Below, in pieces: positions 1-9,643 of a stretch of DNA of 64,000 bases; the stretch's first letter is position 1; each line of letters opens with the position of its first letter. The DNA is from Saprospiraceae bacterium (GTDB lineage Bacteria; Bacteroidota; Bacteroidia; Chitinophagales; Saprospiraceae): NCBI GenBank assembly GCA_016710235.1, contig JADJLG010000001.1, forward strand, positions 1,291,501-1,355,500, read 5' to 3'. A model generated the notes under the pieces. The model saw only the letters and a program-made list of their open reading frames with translations, ran no database searches and was not told the DNA's origin. A program made the position numbers and the translations under genes.

Positions 1-692
1 TATTTTACCAATCGCTGTACAGTTTGTGTCGCCTCAGGTTCGCCCAACAGATACCGACTATAAATTTCTGCCATGGGAATAGTTTGGCCTGTCAGATTCT
101 TGTAATGTGATTGGCAGGCAGGTCCTGAGATGAATGTCTCAACGCAACCGTTATGGCCACAATAACACATGGGACCTTCTTCAGCTAAACGGTTATGACC
201 CCATTCACCGGCAATTCCATGACGTCCATTGATGACTTTTCCATTGACTACGACTCCACTTCCAACACCGGTTCCCATGATGACCCCAAAGACTACCTCA
301 GGATTTTGCAAATAATCCGGTACGATTCCAAGACTGGCTTCTGCCATCGCAAAGCAGTTTGCATCATTGGCCATGGTAATGCGGCAATCCAGAAGTTCCT
401 GCAGATCGCCCACCATAGGTTTTCCAACTATACACTGCGTGTTACTGTTTTTGATGACTTTGGACACACTATCTATAGTGCCTGGTGTTCCTACACCGAT
501 GTGGCTTGTCTGGAGTCCGCTTTTTTCTCGCAGAAGTGTGACGAGTTTTTTGAACTGTCCGAGAACGTGATCATATCCAAACTCTTGTTCAGTGTCGACC
601 CTTATACGCTGTAAGATCTCCAGTTTGGGCTCCTTTCGGATGATCACGCCTTCAATCTTGGTGCCTCCCATATCAATTCCCCAATGGTACAT
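1..692 (-). CDS. ROK family sugar kinase (glucokinase-like), 3' end outside the window
   Basis: The reading frame opens at an ATG whose complement is at 690-692 and runs off the left edge, so the C-terminus is missing. The N-terminus MYHWGIDMGGTKIEG carries the ROK/actin-fold ATP-binding DxGGTK motif. Further in are GVIMGTGVGSG and the zinc-binding signature GxxGH...CYCGHNGCVE of the ROK family. ROK proteins are cytosolic sugar kinases (glucose, fructose, N-acetyl sugars) or repressors. No helix-turn-helix precedes the kinase domain here, so a kinase is favoured. The substrate cannot be told. It is divergent from the genes at 0.8 kb onward. Confidence 0.9.
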   Translation of the reverse strand, partial: MYHWGIDMGGTKIEGVIIRKEPKLEILQRIRVDTEQEFGYDHVLGQFKKLVTLLREKSGLQTSHIGVGTPGTIDSVSKVIKNSNTQCIVGKPMVGDLQELLDCRITMANDANCFAMAEASLGIVPDYLQNPEVVFGVIMGTGVGSGVVVNGKVINGRHGIAGEWGHNRLAEEGPMCYCGHNGCVETFISGPACQSHYKNLTGQTIPMAEIYSRYLLGEPEATQTVQRLVK

Positions 693-818
693 ATTCTTTG
701 ATTTTAATCTCTACCGGCAAAGATCATGACAAGGAAACTTATTTTGCGATAAAAACCAGATCATTTTGTATTGTGTGATGTTATTATCAGGTCGAAACTT
801 TCTGGGGAGGGAGATTTA

Positions 819-935
819 ATGACGGATATTGAACTTTATCGTCCGAAGCAAACAAACGAAGATGTATTGGAAGAGATCATTTCAATGTGTTGCCGCCTTC
901 AATTCCTCCGTTTCTCCATTGCGAGACATTCTTGA
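819..935 (+). CDS. possible 38-residue peptide upstream of the TlpA-like gene
   Basis: An ATG follows a purine-rich GGGAGGGAG stretch that could serve as a ribosome site, and the frame runs 38 codons to a TGA seven bases before the next gene. The start (MTDIELYRPKQTNEDVLEE) looks protein-like, but the C-terminal half is arginine/phenylalanine-rich and not obviously folded. No family recognised. It may be a leader peptide, a gene remnant or chance. Confidence 0.2.
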   Translation: MTDIELYRPKQTNEDVLEEIISMCCRLQFLRFSIARHS

Positions 936-941
936 TGAAAA

Positions 942-1481
942 TTGAATATTCAGTCTGTGAAAAAAAACTTGTATATTATTCTGGCTTTGATTTTCCTGGC
1001 GGTATTGGTGAGGTATTTTTATTTCAAGCCAATGCTTGTTCTGGGCCAGCCCTGCCCTCAGTTTAGTGCTATGACAACTACCGGAAAATCGATTGATCTC
1101 AGTACATACCGAGGGAAGTATCTGCTTCTTGATTTTTGGGGTAGTTGGTGTGCCCCTTGCAGACATGAAAATCCTGCACTTGTGATGATGTACGAGCGCT
1201 ATAAAGGAAAAGCATACAAGAATGCCACTGACATAGAATTCGTTTCCATCGCTCTGGAGCGCGATAGTTTCCAGGCTGTTGAGGCGATTCGTAAAGATGG
1301 ACTGATCTGGCCGGACCAAATCATACAGGACCAATCGTTGTCTGCTCCTCTGGCCAAACTCTTTAATATCCGCCAGATCCCAACAAAATATCTGATTAGA
1401 CCCGACGGGTTGATCGTACTCTCTGACCCCTCTATTGAAGACTTGGATGATTATTTGGCATTTCAGACGATCAAAAACTGA
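942..1481 (+). CDS. TlpA/ResA-like thioredoxin-fold oxidoreductase, membrane-anchored
   Basis: A 179-residue protein. An N-terminal hydrophobic anchor (about residues 10-27) is followed by a thioredoxin-like domain. The redox motif is WCAPC in LLDFWGSWCAPCRHENPAL (about residues 60-75), and a cis-Pro loop is visible in RQIPTKYLI. Such proteins sit on the periplasmic side of the membrane and reduce or exchange disulfides, for instance during cytochrome maturation. The start is uncertain: TTG at 942 gives the full frame and GTG at 957 is an alternative; no ATG lies in frame upstream. No partner gene is adjacent, so the client is unknown. Confidence 0.8.
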   Translation: MNIQSVKKNLYIILALIFLAVLVRYFYFKPMLVLGQPCPQFSAMTTTGKSIDLSTYRGKYLLLDFWGSWCAPCRHENPALVMMYERYKGKAYKNATDIEFVSIALERDSFQAVEAIRKDGLIWPDQIIQDQSLSAPLAKLFNIRQIPTKYLIRPDGLIVLSDPSIEDLDDYLAFQTIKN

Positions 1482-1545
1482 CAAAATGGCCTGAAATTCA
1501 CTGTGGCAAGACTATTGATGTGTTCTGAGGATTAAATCACTGAAG

Positions 1546-2094
1546 ATGATGAATGAAGAAAAAGATAAAATAGAAAACGAAATCCTCGAGAATACAGAAG
1601 ATCAGACTTTGGGGTCAGAAGAGGCGGACGCCAATTCCATGGGGACTAAAGATCAAAATTTAGCCTTGCAGTTGGCAGATCAGAAGGACAAGTACCTACG
1701 CCTTTTTGCTGAATTTGACAATTTTAGGAAGAGGAGCTACAAAGAGAAAAATGACTATATCAAAAATGCCTCTCAGGACCTTGTGGCTGACTTACTGGTC
1801 ATATTAGATGACTTTGAACGCGCCCAAAAACTTGCCGAGGATCAAAAGAACACTGAGATTTTTCCGGAAGGTATGAGATTAATTTATCACAAACTTTTGC
1901 TCTTGCTCAAGCAAAGAGGATTAGAAGCTATGGATAGCACAAACGTAGTATTTGATCCTTCGCTTCACGAGGCTGTAACGGAATTCCCTGCTCCGTCTGA
2001 GGAGATGAAGGGTAAGGTGTTTGATACCCTGGAGAAAGGGTATCTACTGAATGACAAAATCATCCGCTATGCAAAAGTGGTGGTAGCCAAATAA
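1546..2094 (+). CDS. grpE: nucleotide exchange factor GrpE
   Basis: 182 residues. The acidic N-terminal tail and long helix (KDKYLRLFAEFDNFRKRSYK) are followed by the C-terminal beta domain with the typical PSLHEAVTEFP and GYLLNDKIIRYAKVVV segments. GrpE promotes ADP release from DnaK in the cytosol. The gene begins with two ATG codons (1546, 1549). It is 6 bp upstream of dnaJ, forming a heat-shock co-chaperone pair; dnaK is not in the window. Confidence 0.97.
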   Translation: MMNEEKDKIENEILENTEDQTLGSEEADANSMGTKDQNLALQLADQKDKYLRLFAEFDNFRKRSYKEKNDYIKNASQDLVADLLVILDDFERAQKLAEDQKNTEIFPEGMRLIYHKLLLLLKQRGLEAMDSTNVVFDPSLHEAVTEFPAPSEEMKGKVFDTLEKGYLLNDKIIRYAKVVVAK

Positions 2095-2100
2095 GAACCG

Positions 2101-3255
2101 ATGACAAAAAGAGATTATTACGAGATATTAGGCGTGACAAAATCAGCCGATGCGGATGCTATAAAAAAAGCATACAGGAAGGTTGCTATGCAGTATCATC
2201 CCGACAGAAATCCCGGTGACAAAGCAGCTGAAGATAAGTTTAAAGAGGCAGCGGAGGCATATGAGGTGCTAAGTGATGCAGACAAGAAAGCTCGCTATGA
2301 TAGATACGGACATGCTGGTGTGGATCCCAATCAGGGATTTGGGGGCGGTGGCAGTATGAATATGGACGATATCTTCTCCCATTTTGGAGACATCTTTGGA
2401 GACGCCGGCAATCCATTTGAATCCTTTTTTGGAGGAAGGTCCGGTAGATCAGGCTCAAGCGGACAAAGAGGGACCAATCTGCGTATCAAAGTGACAATGA
2501 GCCTCGAAGAAATGGCTACCGGCATTAACAAAAAGATAAAAGTAAAAAAACAGCTGTCCTGCAAAGTCTGTGGAGGATCTGGCGCAAAAGACGCTAAGTC
2601 TGTTCGGACTTGTAGTACTTGTCATGGTTCCGGATATGTGAGACAGGTCAAAAATACTTTCCTGGGTCAAATGCAGACTACAGCTCCTTGTCCCACTTGT
2701 CATGGCTCGGGTCAGCAGATCGCCAATGTGTGTAATGTCTGCAGAGGAAGTGGAGTGGAGACCGGAGAAGAAACTATCGAAATCCAAATCCCTGCTGGTG
2801 TAGAAGACAATATGCAACTATCCATGAGGGGTAAGGGAAATTCTGGGAGCAAAGGAGGTCCCGCAGGAGATCTTCTCGTCATCATCGAACAAAAACCGCA
2901 TGAGACTTTTTCTCGGGATGGCTCCAACATTCACAGCGATTTATTCATCAATTTCGCAGATGCAGCGCTCGGAATACAATCCGAAGTTCCCACATTATCA
3001 TCGACAGTAAAAATCAAAATTCCCCCCGGGACGCAAAGCGGTAAAATTTTCCGTCTCAAAGGAATGGGTATGCCTTCTGTACATGGCTATGAAAAAGGAG
3101 ACCACCTCATCCATGTCAATATCTGGACACCTAAAAATCTTACACACGAGGAGAAGATTATTCTTGAGAAGATGAGAGGAATGAACAATTTTCAGCCACA
3201 TCCGGGTAAGGAAGAGAAAGGCTTTTTTGAACGAATGAAGGAGTTTTTTCATTAG
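2101..3255 (+). CDS. dnaJ: chaperone protein DnaJ
   Basis: 384 residues, full length for class A J-proteins. The J domain carries the HPD tripeptide (MQYHPDRNPGD, about residues 31-41). A Gly/Phe-rich linker follows (about 75-120), then four CxxCxGxG zinc repeats (CKVCGGSG, CSTCHGSG, CPTCHGSG, CNVCRGSG, about 157-220), then the substrate-binding C-terminal domain. DnaJ delivers unfolded clients to DnaK and stimulates its ATPase. It is translated from the transcript carrying grpE and ends 6 bp before gldH. Confidence 0.98.
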   Translation: MTKRDYYEILGVTKSADADAIKKAYRKVAMQYHPDRNPGDKAAEDKFKEAAEAYEVLSDADKKARYDRYGHAGVDPNQGFGGGGSMNMDDIFSHFGDIFGDAGNPFESFFGGRSGRSGSSGQRGTNLRIKVTMSLEEMATGINKKIKVKKQLSCKVCGGSGAKDAKSVRTCSTCHGSGYVRQVKNTFLGQMQTTAPCPTCHGSGQQIANVCNVCRGSGVETGEETIEIQIPAGVEDNMQLSMRGKGNSGSKGGPAGDLLVIIEQKPHETFSRDGSNIHSDLFINFADAALGIQSEVPTLSSTVKIKIPPGTQSGKIFRLKGMGMPSVHGYEKGDHLIHVNIWTPKNLTHEEKIILEKMRGMNNFQPHPGKEEKGFFERMKEFFH

Positions 3256-3261
3256 ATAAAG

Positions 3262-3759
3262 ATGAAAATCGGAATTGTTTACCTGTCGATCAGCCTTATG
3301 CTGGTAATATTCAGTTTGCAGAGCTGCCAATCAGACAGAGTTTATTCAAATTCTATTGATATTCAAGATGAAAAATGGACTTATAACCAAGTTCTGGAAT
3401 TTGAATGGAATATTGAGGATACAGCATCACTCTATCGACTCCTTCTTGTTGTAGATCATGACTTGAGTATTCCTTTTCAAAATATTTATGTCAGATGTAA
3501 GACAGTTTATCCTGACCAAACACTCATTTCAGCGACAGATGTTTCATTGGAGCTGCTTCAGGAAAATGGTAAACCTTACGGGGAATGTACGACAGGAGCT
3601 AATTGTAAATTAGAACTGCTCTTGCAGGAAAAAGCCAGATTTCCTCAATTGGGAAAATACAAATTAAGTATTCAACAAAATTCTCGTGTAGATCCTTACA
3701 TTGGCCTAAAGAAAATTGGACTTCAGGTATTTAAATTAGGACAGAAAGATCAAAAGTAA
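3262..3759 (+). CDS. gldH: gliding-motility lipoprotein GldH
   Basis: 165 residues beginning with a lipoprotein signal whose lipobox ends in LQSC (about residue 20). The body matches GldH of Bacteroidota: WTYNQVLEFEWNIEDTASLY, a central strand region with RCKTVYPDQTL, and a C-terminal GKYKLSIQQ...IGLKKIGLQVF segment. GldH is an outer-envelope lipoprotein required for gliding and T9SS function in Flavobacterium johnsoniae, but it is also found in non-gliding members. It starts 6 bp after dnaJ, so it is probably cotranscribed. Confidence 0.85.
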   Translation: MKIGIVYLSISLMLVIFSLQSCQSDRVYSNSIDIQDEKWTYNQVLEFEWNIEDTASLYRLLLVVDHDLSIPFQNIYVRCKTVYPDQTLISATDVSLELLQENGKPYGECTTGANCKLELLLQEKARFPQLGKYKLSIQQNSRVDPYIGLKKIGLQVFKLGQKDQK

Positions 3760-3837
3760 AACCAACAAGGAGTCATTTTTCTGATAAATGGCTCAGTATT
3801 TTGAATAAATGGTTTGCACAATTCGTTTTGAAAAAAA

Positions 3838-4152
3838 GTGACCATAAAACTGAAAGGTATGAAGCACAATCTTGAAGGGTTGCATTCACCAGAAAAGAAT
3901 GTATCAGCACAGCCATTGTTTAAGACCATTGAAGGAAAAATCACAGCACTTCATCTTCAGAAAGACAGTGTTCTTAAAGAGCATAGCACTCCAATAGATG
4001 CAATATTACTTTGTGTGTCAGGAGTGGTAATATATGAAGACGAAAACAAAGGTCAGTATAAGTTGTGTAGCGGGGATTTTATAAAGATAGCTCCCGGAGT
4101 CAAACATTGGGTAAATGCGACAGAGGATAGTCAACTCATTTTGATGAAGTAA
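3838..4152 (+). CDS. small cupin-domain protein
   Basis: 104 residues from a GTG start. A single cupin barrel is visible: LLCVSGVVIYEDENKGQYKL (motif 1 region) and GDFIKIAPGVKHWVNATEDS (motif 2, with the conserved P-G-x-x-H). Motif-1 histidines are only partly recognisable (EHSTPIDAIL), so metal binding is uncertain. Cupins of this size are often sugar- or metabolite-binding sensors or small isomerases. No partner gene points to a substrate. Confidence 0.65.
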   Translation: MTIKLKGMKHNLEGLHSPEKNVSAQPLFKTIEGKITALHLQKDSVLKEHSTPIDAILLCVSGVVIYEDENKGQYKLCSGDFIKIAPGVKHWVNATEDSQLILMK

Positions 4153-4360
4153 ATGTTAAGCTACGTTCATCTGTAAAATCTGGGTTTAACTTTCAGGATA
4201 AGTTGAATCTTTTGCAAAAGGAGAAATTTTCTTTAAAATTAATGTTTGCAGGTTCCATCCGGATTTTTGTTTGAAGGACCTGTCTCGTGCACAGCATTTT
4301 GCATGGAACTGCATTCTGTACTCAGAATTGTGAAAGTCTTCAGTGACAGCATTCAGGCAA

Positions 4361-5077
4361 CTAGTACAGGCTTTGTCGGACAAGTAAAGCAGTGGAAATG
4401 CTGGCAAGGACTAATTTGAGATCTTCTTCAATATCATCTTTCAACCAGATCCGCCCGTTATTAATTGTCGAAACGGCACAAACTGTCCATCCGTTCATGA
4501 TGAATTCAAAACCAAAATTGTCAAGCAAAACCCAGTTGGATTGTCCTTTTAATTTTTTTACCCTATTGATCATTATTATATTGTCAGAATTATCTTTAAT
4601 CATACCGCATTTCAGATCATTGGACGATCCGGATTCTGGATCATGAATGACAAAATTCCAATTTTTTGATTCATCGTTCGTAGGTATGACAGTGCCGATG
4701 AAAGTGTTTTGATGCAGCAGCGAATATGAAAATAAATCCTTGAAAATTTTTATTTCCCTATTGCTCAAATGATTTATAGCCATCACTGCGGCAGTTTTTC
4801 CGAATGGAGTATATTGTGTAAAACTCAATTTTTGTTCTGCTTTTTTTTGAAATTTCAAAGCAAATTCCGAACTATGCTTTGGCCAGCTTCGTTTTACTTT
4901 TGAGCTGTAGTAGTCACCAAATCTAATCACCTGGTTAAAGCGAAAATGCTGTTTTTTTGTGGCTTTAAGATCTGACCTATTTTCCTTGGCATTGCCTGAA
5001 ACAGCCAAATCCGGTGACTTACATGAAGAAATCACTAGGGTTGAAGTAAAGACGAATATAATAGTTAGTATATTCAT
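4361..5077 (-). CDS. predicted lipoprotein of unknown function
   Basis: 238 residues. The N-terminus MNILTIIFVFTSTLVISSC is a clear lipoprotein signal with a Cys at residue 19. The mature part is lysine-rich and mixed alpha/beta, with no motif I recognise. Three cysteines are present. It stands alone, convergent with the cupin gene and divergent from pirin. Its envelope location is inferred only from the signal. Confidence 0.6.
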   Translation of the reverse strand: MNILTIIFVFTSTLVISSCKSPDLAVSGNAKENRSDLKATKKQHFRFNQVIRFGDYYSSKVKRSWPKHSSEFALKFQKKAEQKLSFTQYTPFGKTAAVMAINHLSNREIKIFKDLFSYSLLHQNTFIGTVIPTNDESKNWNFVIHDPESGSSNDLKCGMIKDNSDNIIMINRVKKLKGQSNWVLLDNFGFEFIMNGWTVCAVSTINNGRIWLKDDIEEDLKLVLASISTALLVRQSLY

Positions 5078-5764
5078 AATAAGTCCTGATCGTTCTGTAT
5101 TTGATTATTTATTTAAAGCCTAGAAAATCTGAATTTCGAATTAAGTCAGCAATTGCAAATTTAGTTCCAAATCCAACTAGATAAGGATAAGAATTGTAAC
5201 GAAGGAATTAAGTATATATTTTTATTATGGAGATTATGAGTTTAGTTTCAAGATCATGACTTGATAACTCTTTTACCAGGATGGTATCATTTGGCATTTT
5301 TCATTGCATTACTTTTAGTGTGCAGCATATTTTTGCCTCCAATATCCTTAGCCGAAAACCTACTCGTATCTATGAATTGGAAAACGTTCTTATACAATAA
5401 ATTAAAAGTCTATAAATGAACTCAATCAAATACACCTTAAATCTTGTATTAGGAAAAAATTAGTGTACCCAACTGTCCACTGCAATGCCACATTGAATAT
5501 CAAATGCACAAAACGGGCTTATGCAAAAACAAAATATACTTCCATAATCTGATTCATGATAGAATGATACCTCATTACAGTTTATATAAACCATGACTAC
5601 TTGTGTATTATTTATTAGAGGATTAAATTGAGTTTAATCTGGAACAAGTCGTTTAAATTTCGTAACTTCACATCATTTGAAGGTTCGGAATTTGTTACTC
5701 AGAAAAAGTGGAATGATTCCTTTAAGCAGAACATTCGATTAATGGAAATAATAATTCAAAGATA
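5078..5764. other. gene-poor intergenic stretch
   Basis: About 690 bp with many stops in all frames. One short plus-strand frame (TTG at 5291 to TGA at 5417-5419, 42 codons) begins with a signal-peptide-like run, LAFFIALLLVCSIFLPPISLA. It could be the remnant of a secreted protein, but nothing supports expression. Otherwise I see nothing. Confidence 0.3.
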
Positions 5765-6484
5765 ATGGACAAATTTGTAATTCATAATGCCGAAACAAGA
5801 GGTCATACACAGCATGGCTGGCTAGACAGTTATCATACTTTTAGTTTTGCAAATTATTACAATCCTGAGCGAATGCATTTTGGAGTTCTCAGGGTCCTTA
5901 ACGATGACACTGTTGGGGCCGGCATGGGCTTTGGAACGCATCCTCATGATAATATGGAGATCATCAGTATTCCTCTGGAAGGTGATCTGGAGCATAGAGA
6001 CAGTATGGGTAATGTAGCGGTTATCAAGAACGGGGATATACAGGTAATGAGTGCAGGAACCGGGATCACTCACAGTGAGCACAATAAACACAAAGACAGG
6101 CCGGTGAAATTTTTACAAATTTGGCTTTTCCCAAACAAAAAAAATGTGCAGCCTCGTTATGATCAAATGACTCTAAATCCTTCAGATCGTCGAAACACAT
6201 TTCAACAAATCGTTTCGCCAAATCCTGATGATCAGGGAGTATGGATTCAGCAAAATGCCTGGTTTTATCTCAGTAAATTTGACAACAACTTTCAAATGGA
6301 TTATAAATTGAAGGATAGTAATCATGGCGTATATGGATTTGTGCTTCAGGGAGAAGTAAACATCAATGGTATATCTCTCAATCAAAGAGACGGCTTAGGC
6401 CTTTGGGATACAGAAGCGGTTTCAATAAAAGCAGAAAGTCAAGATGCAGAATTATTGTTGATGGAACTACCAATGAGTATATGA
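5765..6484 (+). CDS. pirin family bicupin protein
   Basis: 239 residues, the usual size for short bacterial pirins of the YhhW type. Hallmarks are RGHTQHGWLDSYHTFSF near the N-terminus, then GMGFGTHPHDNMEIISIPLEG and GTGITHSEHNKH carrying the metal-binding histidines and glutamate, and PRYDQ in the linker. The second cupin is degenerate. Members include quercetin 2,3-dioxygenases and redox-responsive regulators; the physiological substrate is unknown. Cytosolic, apparently monocistronic. Confidence 0.9.
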   Translation: MDKFVIHNAETRGHTQHGWLDSYHTFSFANYYNPERMHFGVLRVLNDDTVGAGMGFGTHPHDNMEIISIPLEGDLEHRDSMGNVAVIKNGDIQVMSAGTGITHSEHNKHKDRPVKFLQIWLFPNKKNVQPRYDQMTLNPSDRRNTFQQIVSPNPDDQGVWIQQNAWFYLSKFDNNFQMDYKLKDSNHGVYGFVLQGEVNINGISLNQRDGLGLWDTEAVSIKAESQDAELLLMELPMSI

Positions 6485-6591
6485 ATCAACCCTTCTCCGA
6501 TAGAGAAATTTTGAAGTTTATGCTCCAAGGTAGTATGGACCAGTTAGCCTGTCATGAATTGCTATTCACCAGATCTATTGGACGCCTTTAA
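6481..6591 (+). CDS. possible 36-residue ORF overlapping the pirin stop
   Basis: The ATG at 6481-6483 overlaps the pirin TGA in an ATGA arrangement typical of coupled translation. The frame encodes MNQPFSDREILKFMLQGSMD and ends after 36 codons. No family recognised. The overlap is suggestive, but the frame is short enough to be chance. Confidence 0.2.
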   Translation: MNQPFSDREILKFMLQGSMDQLACHELLFTRSIGRL

Positions 6592-6871
6592 CTTTGAATA
6601 GATTCTTACCTGATACCTGTTCAGATATGATATTGGTTATGCAAAATTAATGAGATGTTTGGATACCCATAGACACAGTTATTTCTATGTTTAGTGAATA
6701 AACAATTGGAGGGTTGATTTGTCATTACTTATTATACCTTAAACTCTCAGGACAACCGGAAAGAAGAAATTCTTAGTGTTTTTTGAAATTTTTATAATGG
6801 GTTTCTGAAAACTTTTCTGAAGAATGTATAAGAATCTGTCTTTAGAGTTTTGCCCCAAACCATGAAAGTCT
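6592..6871. other. intergenic, no gene seen
   Basis: AT-rich spacer before the MscS gene, with stops in all frames. I see no hairpin or promoter that I would defend. Confidence 0.3.
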
Positions 6872-7684
6872 ATGAAGGAATTTTTACAATCGAATCTAAT
6901 TGAAATTGGAGAGTACACCTTAAAAATTCACAATGTCATCAGTTTTATAATATTTGTTGGGCTGGTGATATTCTTGCTGGTTGTGAGCAAGCACATCATT
7001 TACAAAAGCAAGACCTTGGATATTGCAAAGAAGTTTTCTATTTCCAAACTTTTCAGATACATTATCATTTCAGTTTCATGGGTCATCAGTTTACATTTGC
7101 TTGGATTTAATGTATCTGTCTTAATGGCCGGGGCAACGGCATTGCTTGTTGGTTTGGGATTCGGATTGCAAAACCTCTTCAATGATTTTATTTCAGGAGT
7201 TGTGTTGTTGCTGGATGGTACACTGAAGGTAGGAGATATCATTGAAGTAAACTCCATGATTTATAAAGTGGAGGCGATAAATTTTAGAACTACTACAGTT
7301 TTGGGAAGAGACGAAAATTATATCATTTTACCAAATTCCGAGCTTACGAGCAATAGGGTTGTGAACTGGACGCATAGTGCAGTTTCTTCCCGATTTAGAG
7401 TTACACTTGGAATTGAATATACCACAGATGTTCCCAAGTTGATGCAATTATTAAAAGAAGTAGTGAAAAAAAATCAAAAAATTTTGATGGAACCCGAACC
7501 CTTTGTAAGATTTGATGACTTTGGAGATTCCGCATTAATATTTTCTGTATTTTTTTACACCAACGAAGTTTTTAGAGTGGAGAGATTAAAAAGCGACATT
7601 AGGCTCGAGATATTGAAAACACTAAGGGAGAACAATATTCATATCCCTTTTCCTCAAAGGGTTGTTCATATCAAAAGCGAATGA
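6872..7684 (+). CDS. small-conductance mechanosensitive channel, MscS family
   Basis: 270 residues. Three hydrophobic segments lie in the first ~110 residues; the third is the pore helix with the Gly/Ala pattern (SVLMAGATALLVGLGFGLQN). The MscS beta domain follows, with DFISGVVLLLDGTLKVGDII and TTTVLGRDENYIILPNSEL, and then the C-terminal alpha/beta domain ending IPFPQRVVHI. It forms an inner-membrane heptamer that vents solutes on hypo-osmotic shock. The start ATG sits ~200 bp after any other feature, so it is likely monocistronic. Confidence 0.95.
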   Translation: MKEFLQSNLIEIGEYTLKIHNVISFIIFVGLVIFLLVVSKHIIYKSKTLDIAKKFSISKLFRYIIISVSWVISLHLLGFNVSVLMAGATALLVGLGFGLQNLFNDFISGVVLLLDGTLKVGDIIEVNSMIYKVEAINFRTTTVLGRDENYIILPNSELTSNRVVNWTHSAVSSRFRVTLGIEYTTDVPKLMQLLKEVVKKNQKILMEPEPFVRFDDFGDSALIFSVFFYTNEVFRVERLKSDIRLEILKTLRENNIHIPFPQRVVHIKSE

Positions 7685-8112
7685 TCATCTGTATTATGTT
7701 TGAAAGTGAACTCGCTGTTGTAATGTACTAAAGAGATTGGTTTGAAGATTTGGAATAATTATTATCAGACGAATTGATTTAAGTTCAGGCAAATATAATA
7801 CTCAGGGTATAGTCCGGTTTGGTAATTTAAATTCTTTAATAAATTAGTTATTATCCAACTATTCTGTAGCCAATGCGAGCCGGATGTAGGAAGGATATTT
7901 CAACCTACTTCTACAAGGAAACTGTTCCAGATATTTAATTTAACCCAAAATTAATACCATGCAATTTTGGCTATATTTATGCAGCTAAGGAGAATTGTGA
8001 TAGGATTTAATTCCTCATGAATAGAAGCAATAGAATTTTACCTGTGAATCTCATTATTGTGCCGGAGGACTTTAATTTAAATTTATAGTATGATAATTTT
8101 AATTCATTTACT
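7685..8112. other. intergenic, no gene seen
   Basis: About 430 bp of AT-rich DNA without a supported reading frame. It ends at the broken leucine-rich-repeat gene. Confidence 0.3.
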
Positions 8113-8419
8113 ATGCAGTGCTTATGGCTTATTATTTATTTCATGTCCCCAATACTTAGCTACGGAAAGATCATACATATGCCGGATTCTACCTTCAAAA
8201 AAGCCTTGGCGAACTCCACATGTATCAATACCACGGGGGATGAAGTGGGAGATGTAGATGCAGACCTGAATGATGACGGAGACATAGATGAAATATGGCT
8301 TTATCCGGAAGAAACAAGTATTGAAAAGTTTAATGATTCAAGGTTTGGAAGGGATCGAGCATTTTGATTCCTTAATATATCAGATCTTGTTTAGTGGAAT
8401 AAAGTATGATATTTTATAA
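8113..8419 (+). pseudogene. remnant of a secreted leucine-rich-repeat protein (frameshifted, truncated)
   Basis: Frame 1 gives a signal-like start and then IHMPDSTFKKALANSTCINT, the typical beginning of the exported Bacteroidota LRR proteins (the 'IPDxxFKxxL..N..INTNGD' region), and stops at 8365-8367. In the +1 frame from about 8335 the family continues as SLMIQGLEGIEHFDSL, the first LRR-type 'L..L.GIE.F..L' unit, and stops at 8417-8419. The gene is therefore frameshifted near 8335-8345 and lacks the repeats and C-terminal domain that normally follow. Probably a dead fragment. Confidence 0.6.
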
Positions 8420-8465
8420 TACAATAAGAATAAATTTCGTCTTACAATTTTAAATTTGGGTTTTA

Positions 8466-9374
8466 ATGATAAATCAATTGAAAAAAATAGAAATTCTGAC
8501 TTTCATTATTTTACTTTTTGGGTCATTTACTTGTAGAAGTAAGGTAAAATCTACCTGGTTTAAAAATGAAAATTATGGAATTCAAATTTCTTCAAAACAA
8601 AAAGGAATATTGATTTTATTTCCTTGCTATTTTTGTGATATTGAAAAAACTAGGGAGGAAGCACAATTTTTAATGGGCATTGATGATCGGGGAGTGACGA
8701 CTATTATTTTGAATTACAATCAAAGACTTTTTATTTCTGAGGAGGAGAAGGAAAAGTTGAGAATTCAAATTGATACCATATTTCAATTTCATCATTTAAA
8801 GAATGATCCGATTTATATGGGCGGATTTAGCAGCGGTGGTAATATTGCTTTATTGCAATGTGACTATATGAGTACTCACGGTAGTAGAAATGTCAAAGCC
8901 GTTTTTTCTGTTGATGCTCCTTTGGATTTGAAACAACTCTTCTTGAACTGTCAAAATGACATCAAGCTAAATGCCAATGATGTTGCGATTCAAGAAGCCA
9001 ATTATTTGACCATTGTTTTAAAAAATACTTTAGGTGATCCAATGGAAAATGATAGTATGTATACTGTATTTTCACCTTTTACGTACTCTCAAAATTCTCA
9101 TACCGGGCTTCATCGGTTAAATGATTATCGGATTAGAATTTATACTGAACCATCACCTGAATGGCACAAGATCAACAGATCGCGGGATTACAACTATACG
9201 AATAGCCGGATGAATGAACGATTTTTTGAATACCTTCACTCGTTAGACACTCAGTCTTGTGACATCGTCAAAAGTGCAAATAAGGGAAAACGTGCCAATG
9301 GCGATATCAATCCACATTCTTGGAGCTTGGTGGAGCAGGATTCCCTCATTTCCTGGATGAAATTGTCTGATTGA
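8466..9374 (+). CDS. alpha/beta-hydrolase-like lipoprotein of unknown function
   Basis: 302 residues. A lipoprotein-type signal (IILLFGSFTC, Cys near residue 23) precedes a domain with an alpha/beta-hydrolase look: GILILFPCYFCDIEKTREEA, then the nucleophile elbow IYMGGFSSGGNIAL (G-F-S-S-G, about residues 118-131). An acid residue is plausible in AVFSVDAPLDL and the catalytic His may be PEWHK near residue 236. The substrate is unknown. It is not clearly linked to its neighbours. Confidence 0.55.
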   Translation: MINQLKKIEILTFIILLFGSFTCRSKVKSTWFKNENYGIQISSKQKGILILFPCYFCDIEKTREEAQFLMGIDDRGVTTIILNYNQRLFISEEEKEKLRIQIDTIFQFHHLKNDPIYMGGFSSGGNIALLQCDYMSTHGSRNVKAVFSVDAPLDLKQLFLNCQNDIKLNANDVAIQEANYLTIVLKNTLGDPMENDSMYTVFSPFTYSQNSHTGLHRLNDYRIRIYTEPSPEWHKINRSRDYNYTNSRMNERFFEYLHSLDTQSCDIVKSANKGKRANGDINPHSWSLVEQDSLISWMKLSD

Positions 9375-9557
9375 TGGCAATCAAATTTGAGGTTTTGTTT
9401 TTTGCAGGGCAAGCTTTGATATTTTGAAATTAAACTGAGAAAAATTTTACTCAACACTTGAAGAAATGTCGCTTTTTGTTTCCTGGTCACTCTTTTTGTA
9501 AGCGACGGCATTCTCTCCACATTGTTGGTTAGATCAAAAAATAGTAGCTTTCTTGAA

Positions 9558-9587
9558 TTTGTCTGCGGGCAATGTTCACTACCTTTG
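9558..9587 (+). promoter_or_regulatory. Bacteroidota-type promoter upstream of the 61-codon ORF
   Basis: TTTG at 9558-9561 and TACCTTTG at 9580-9587 fit the Bacteroidota -33 (TTTG) and -7 (TAnnTTTG) boxes with an 18-bp gap, slightly short of the usual 19-23. It lies 56 bp before the ATG at 9644. Confidence 0.4.
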
Positions 9588-9643
9588 TAGCCAAATAGAC
9601 AGTAAAGTCTTACGGAATTTTCTTGTTATAGTATTTTATTGTA

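Noticed and set aside
2455..2817. Minus-strand ORFs across dnaJ
   Set aside because: Shadows of a fully supported DnaJ coding frame.
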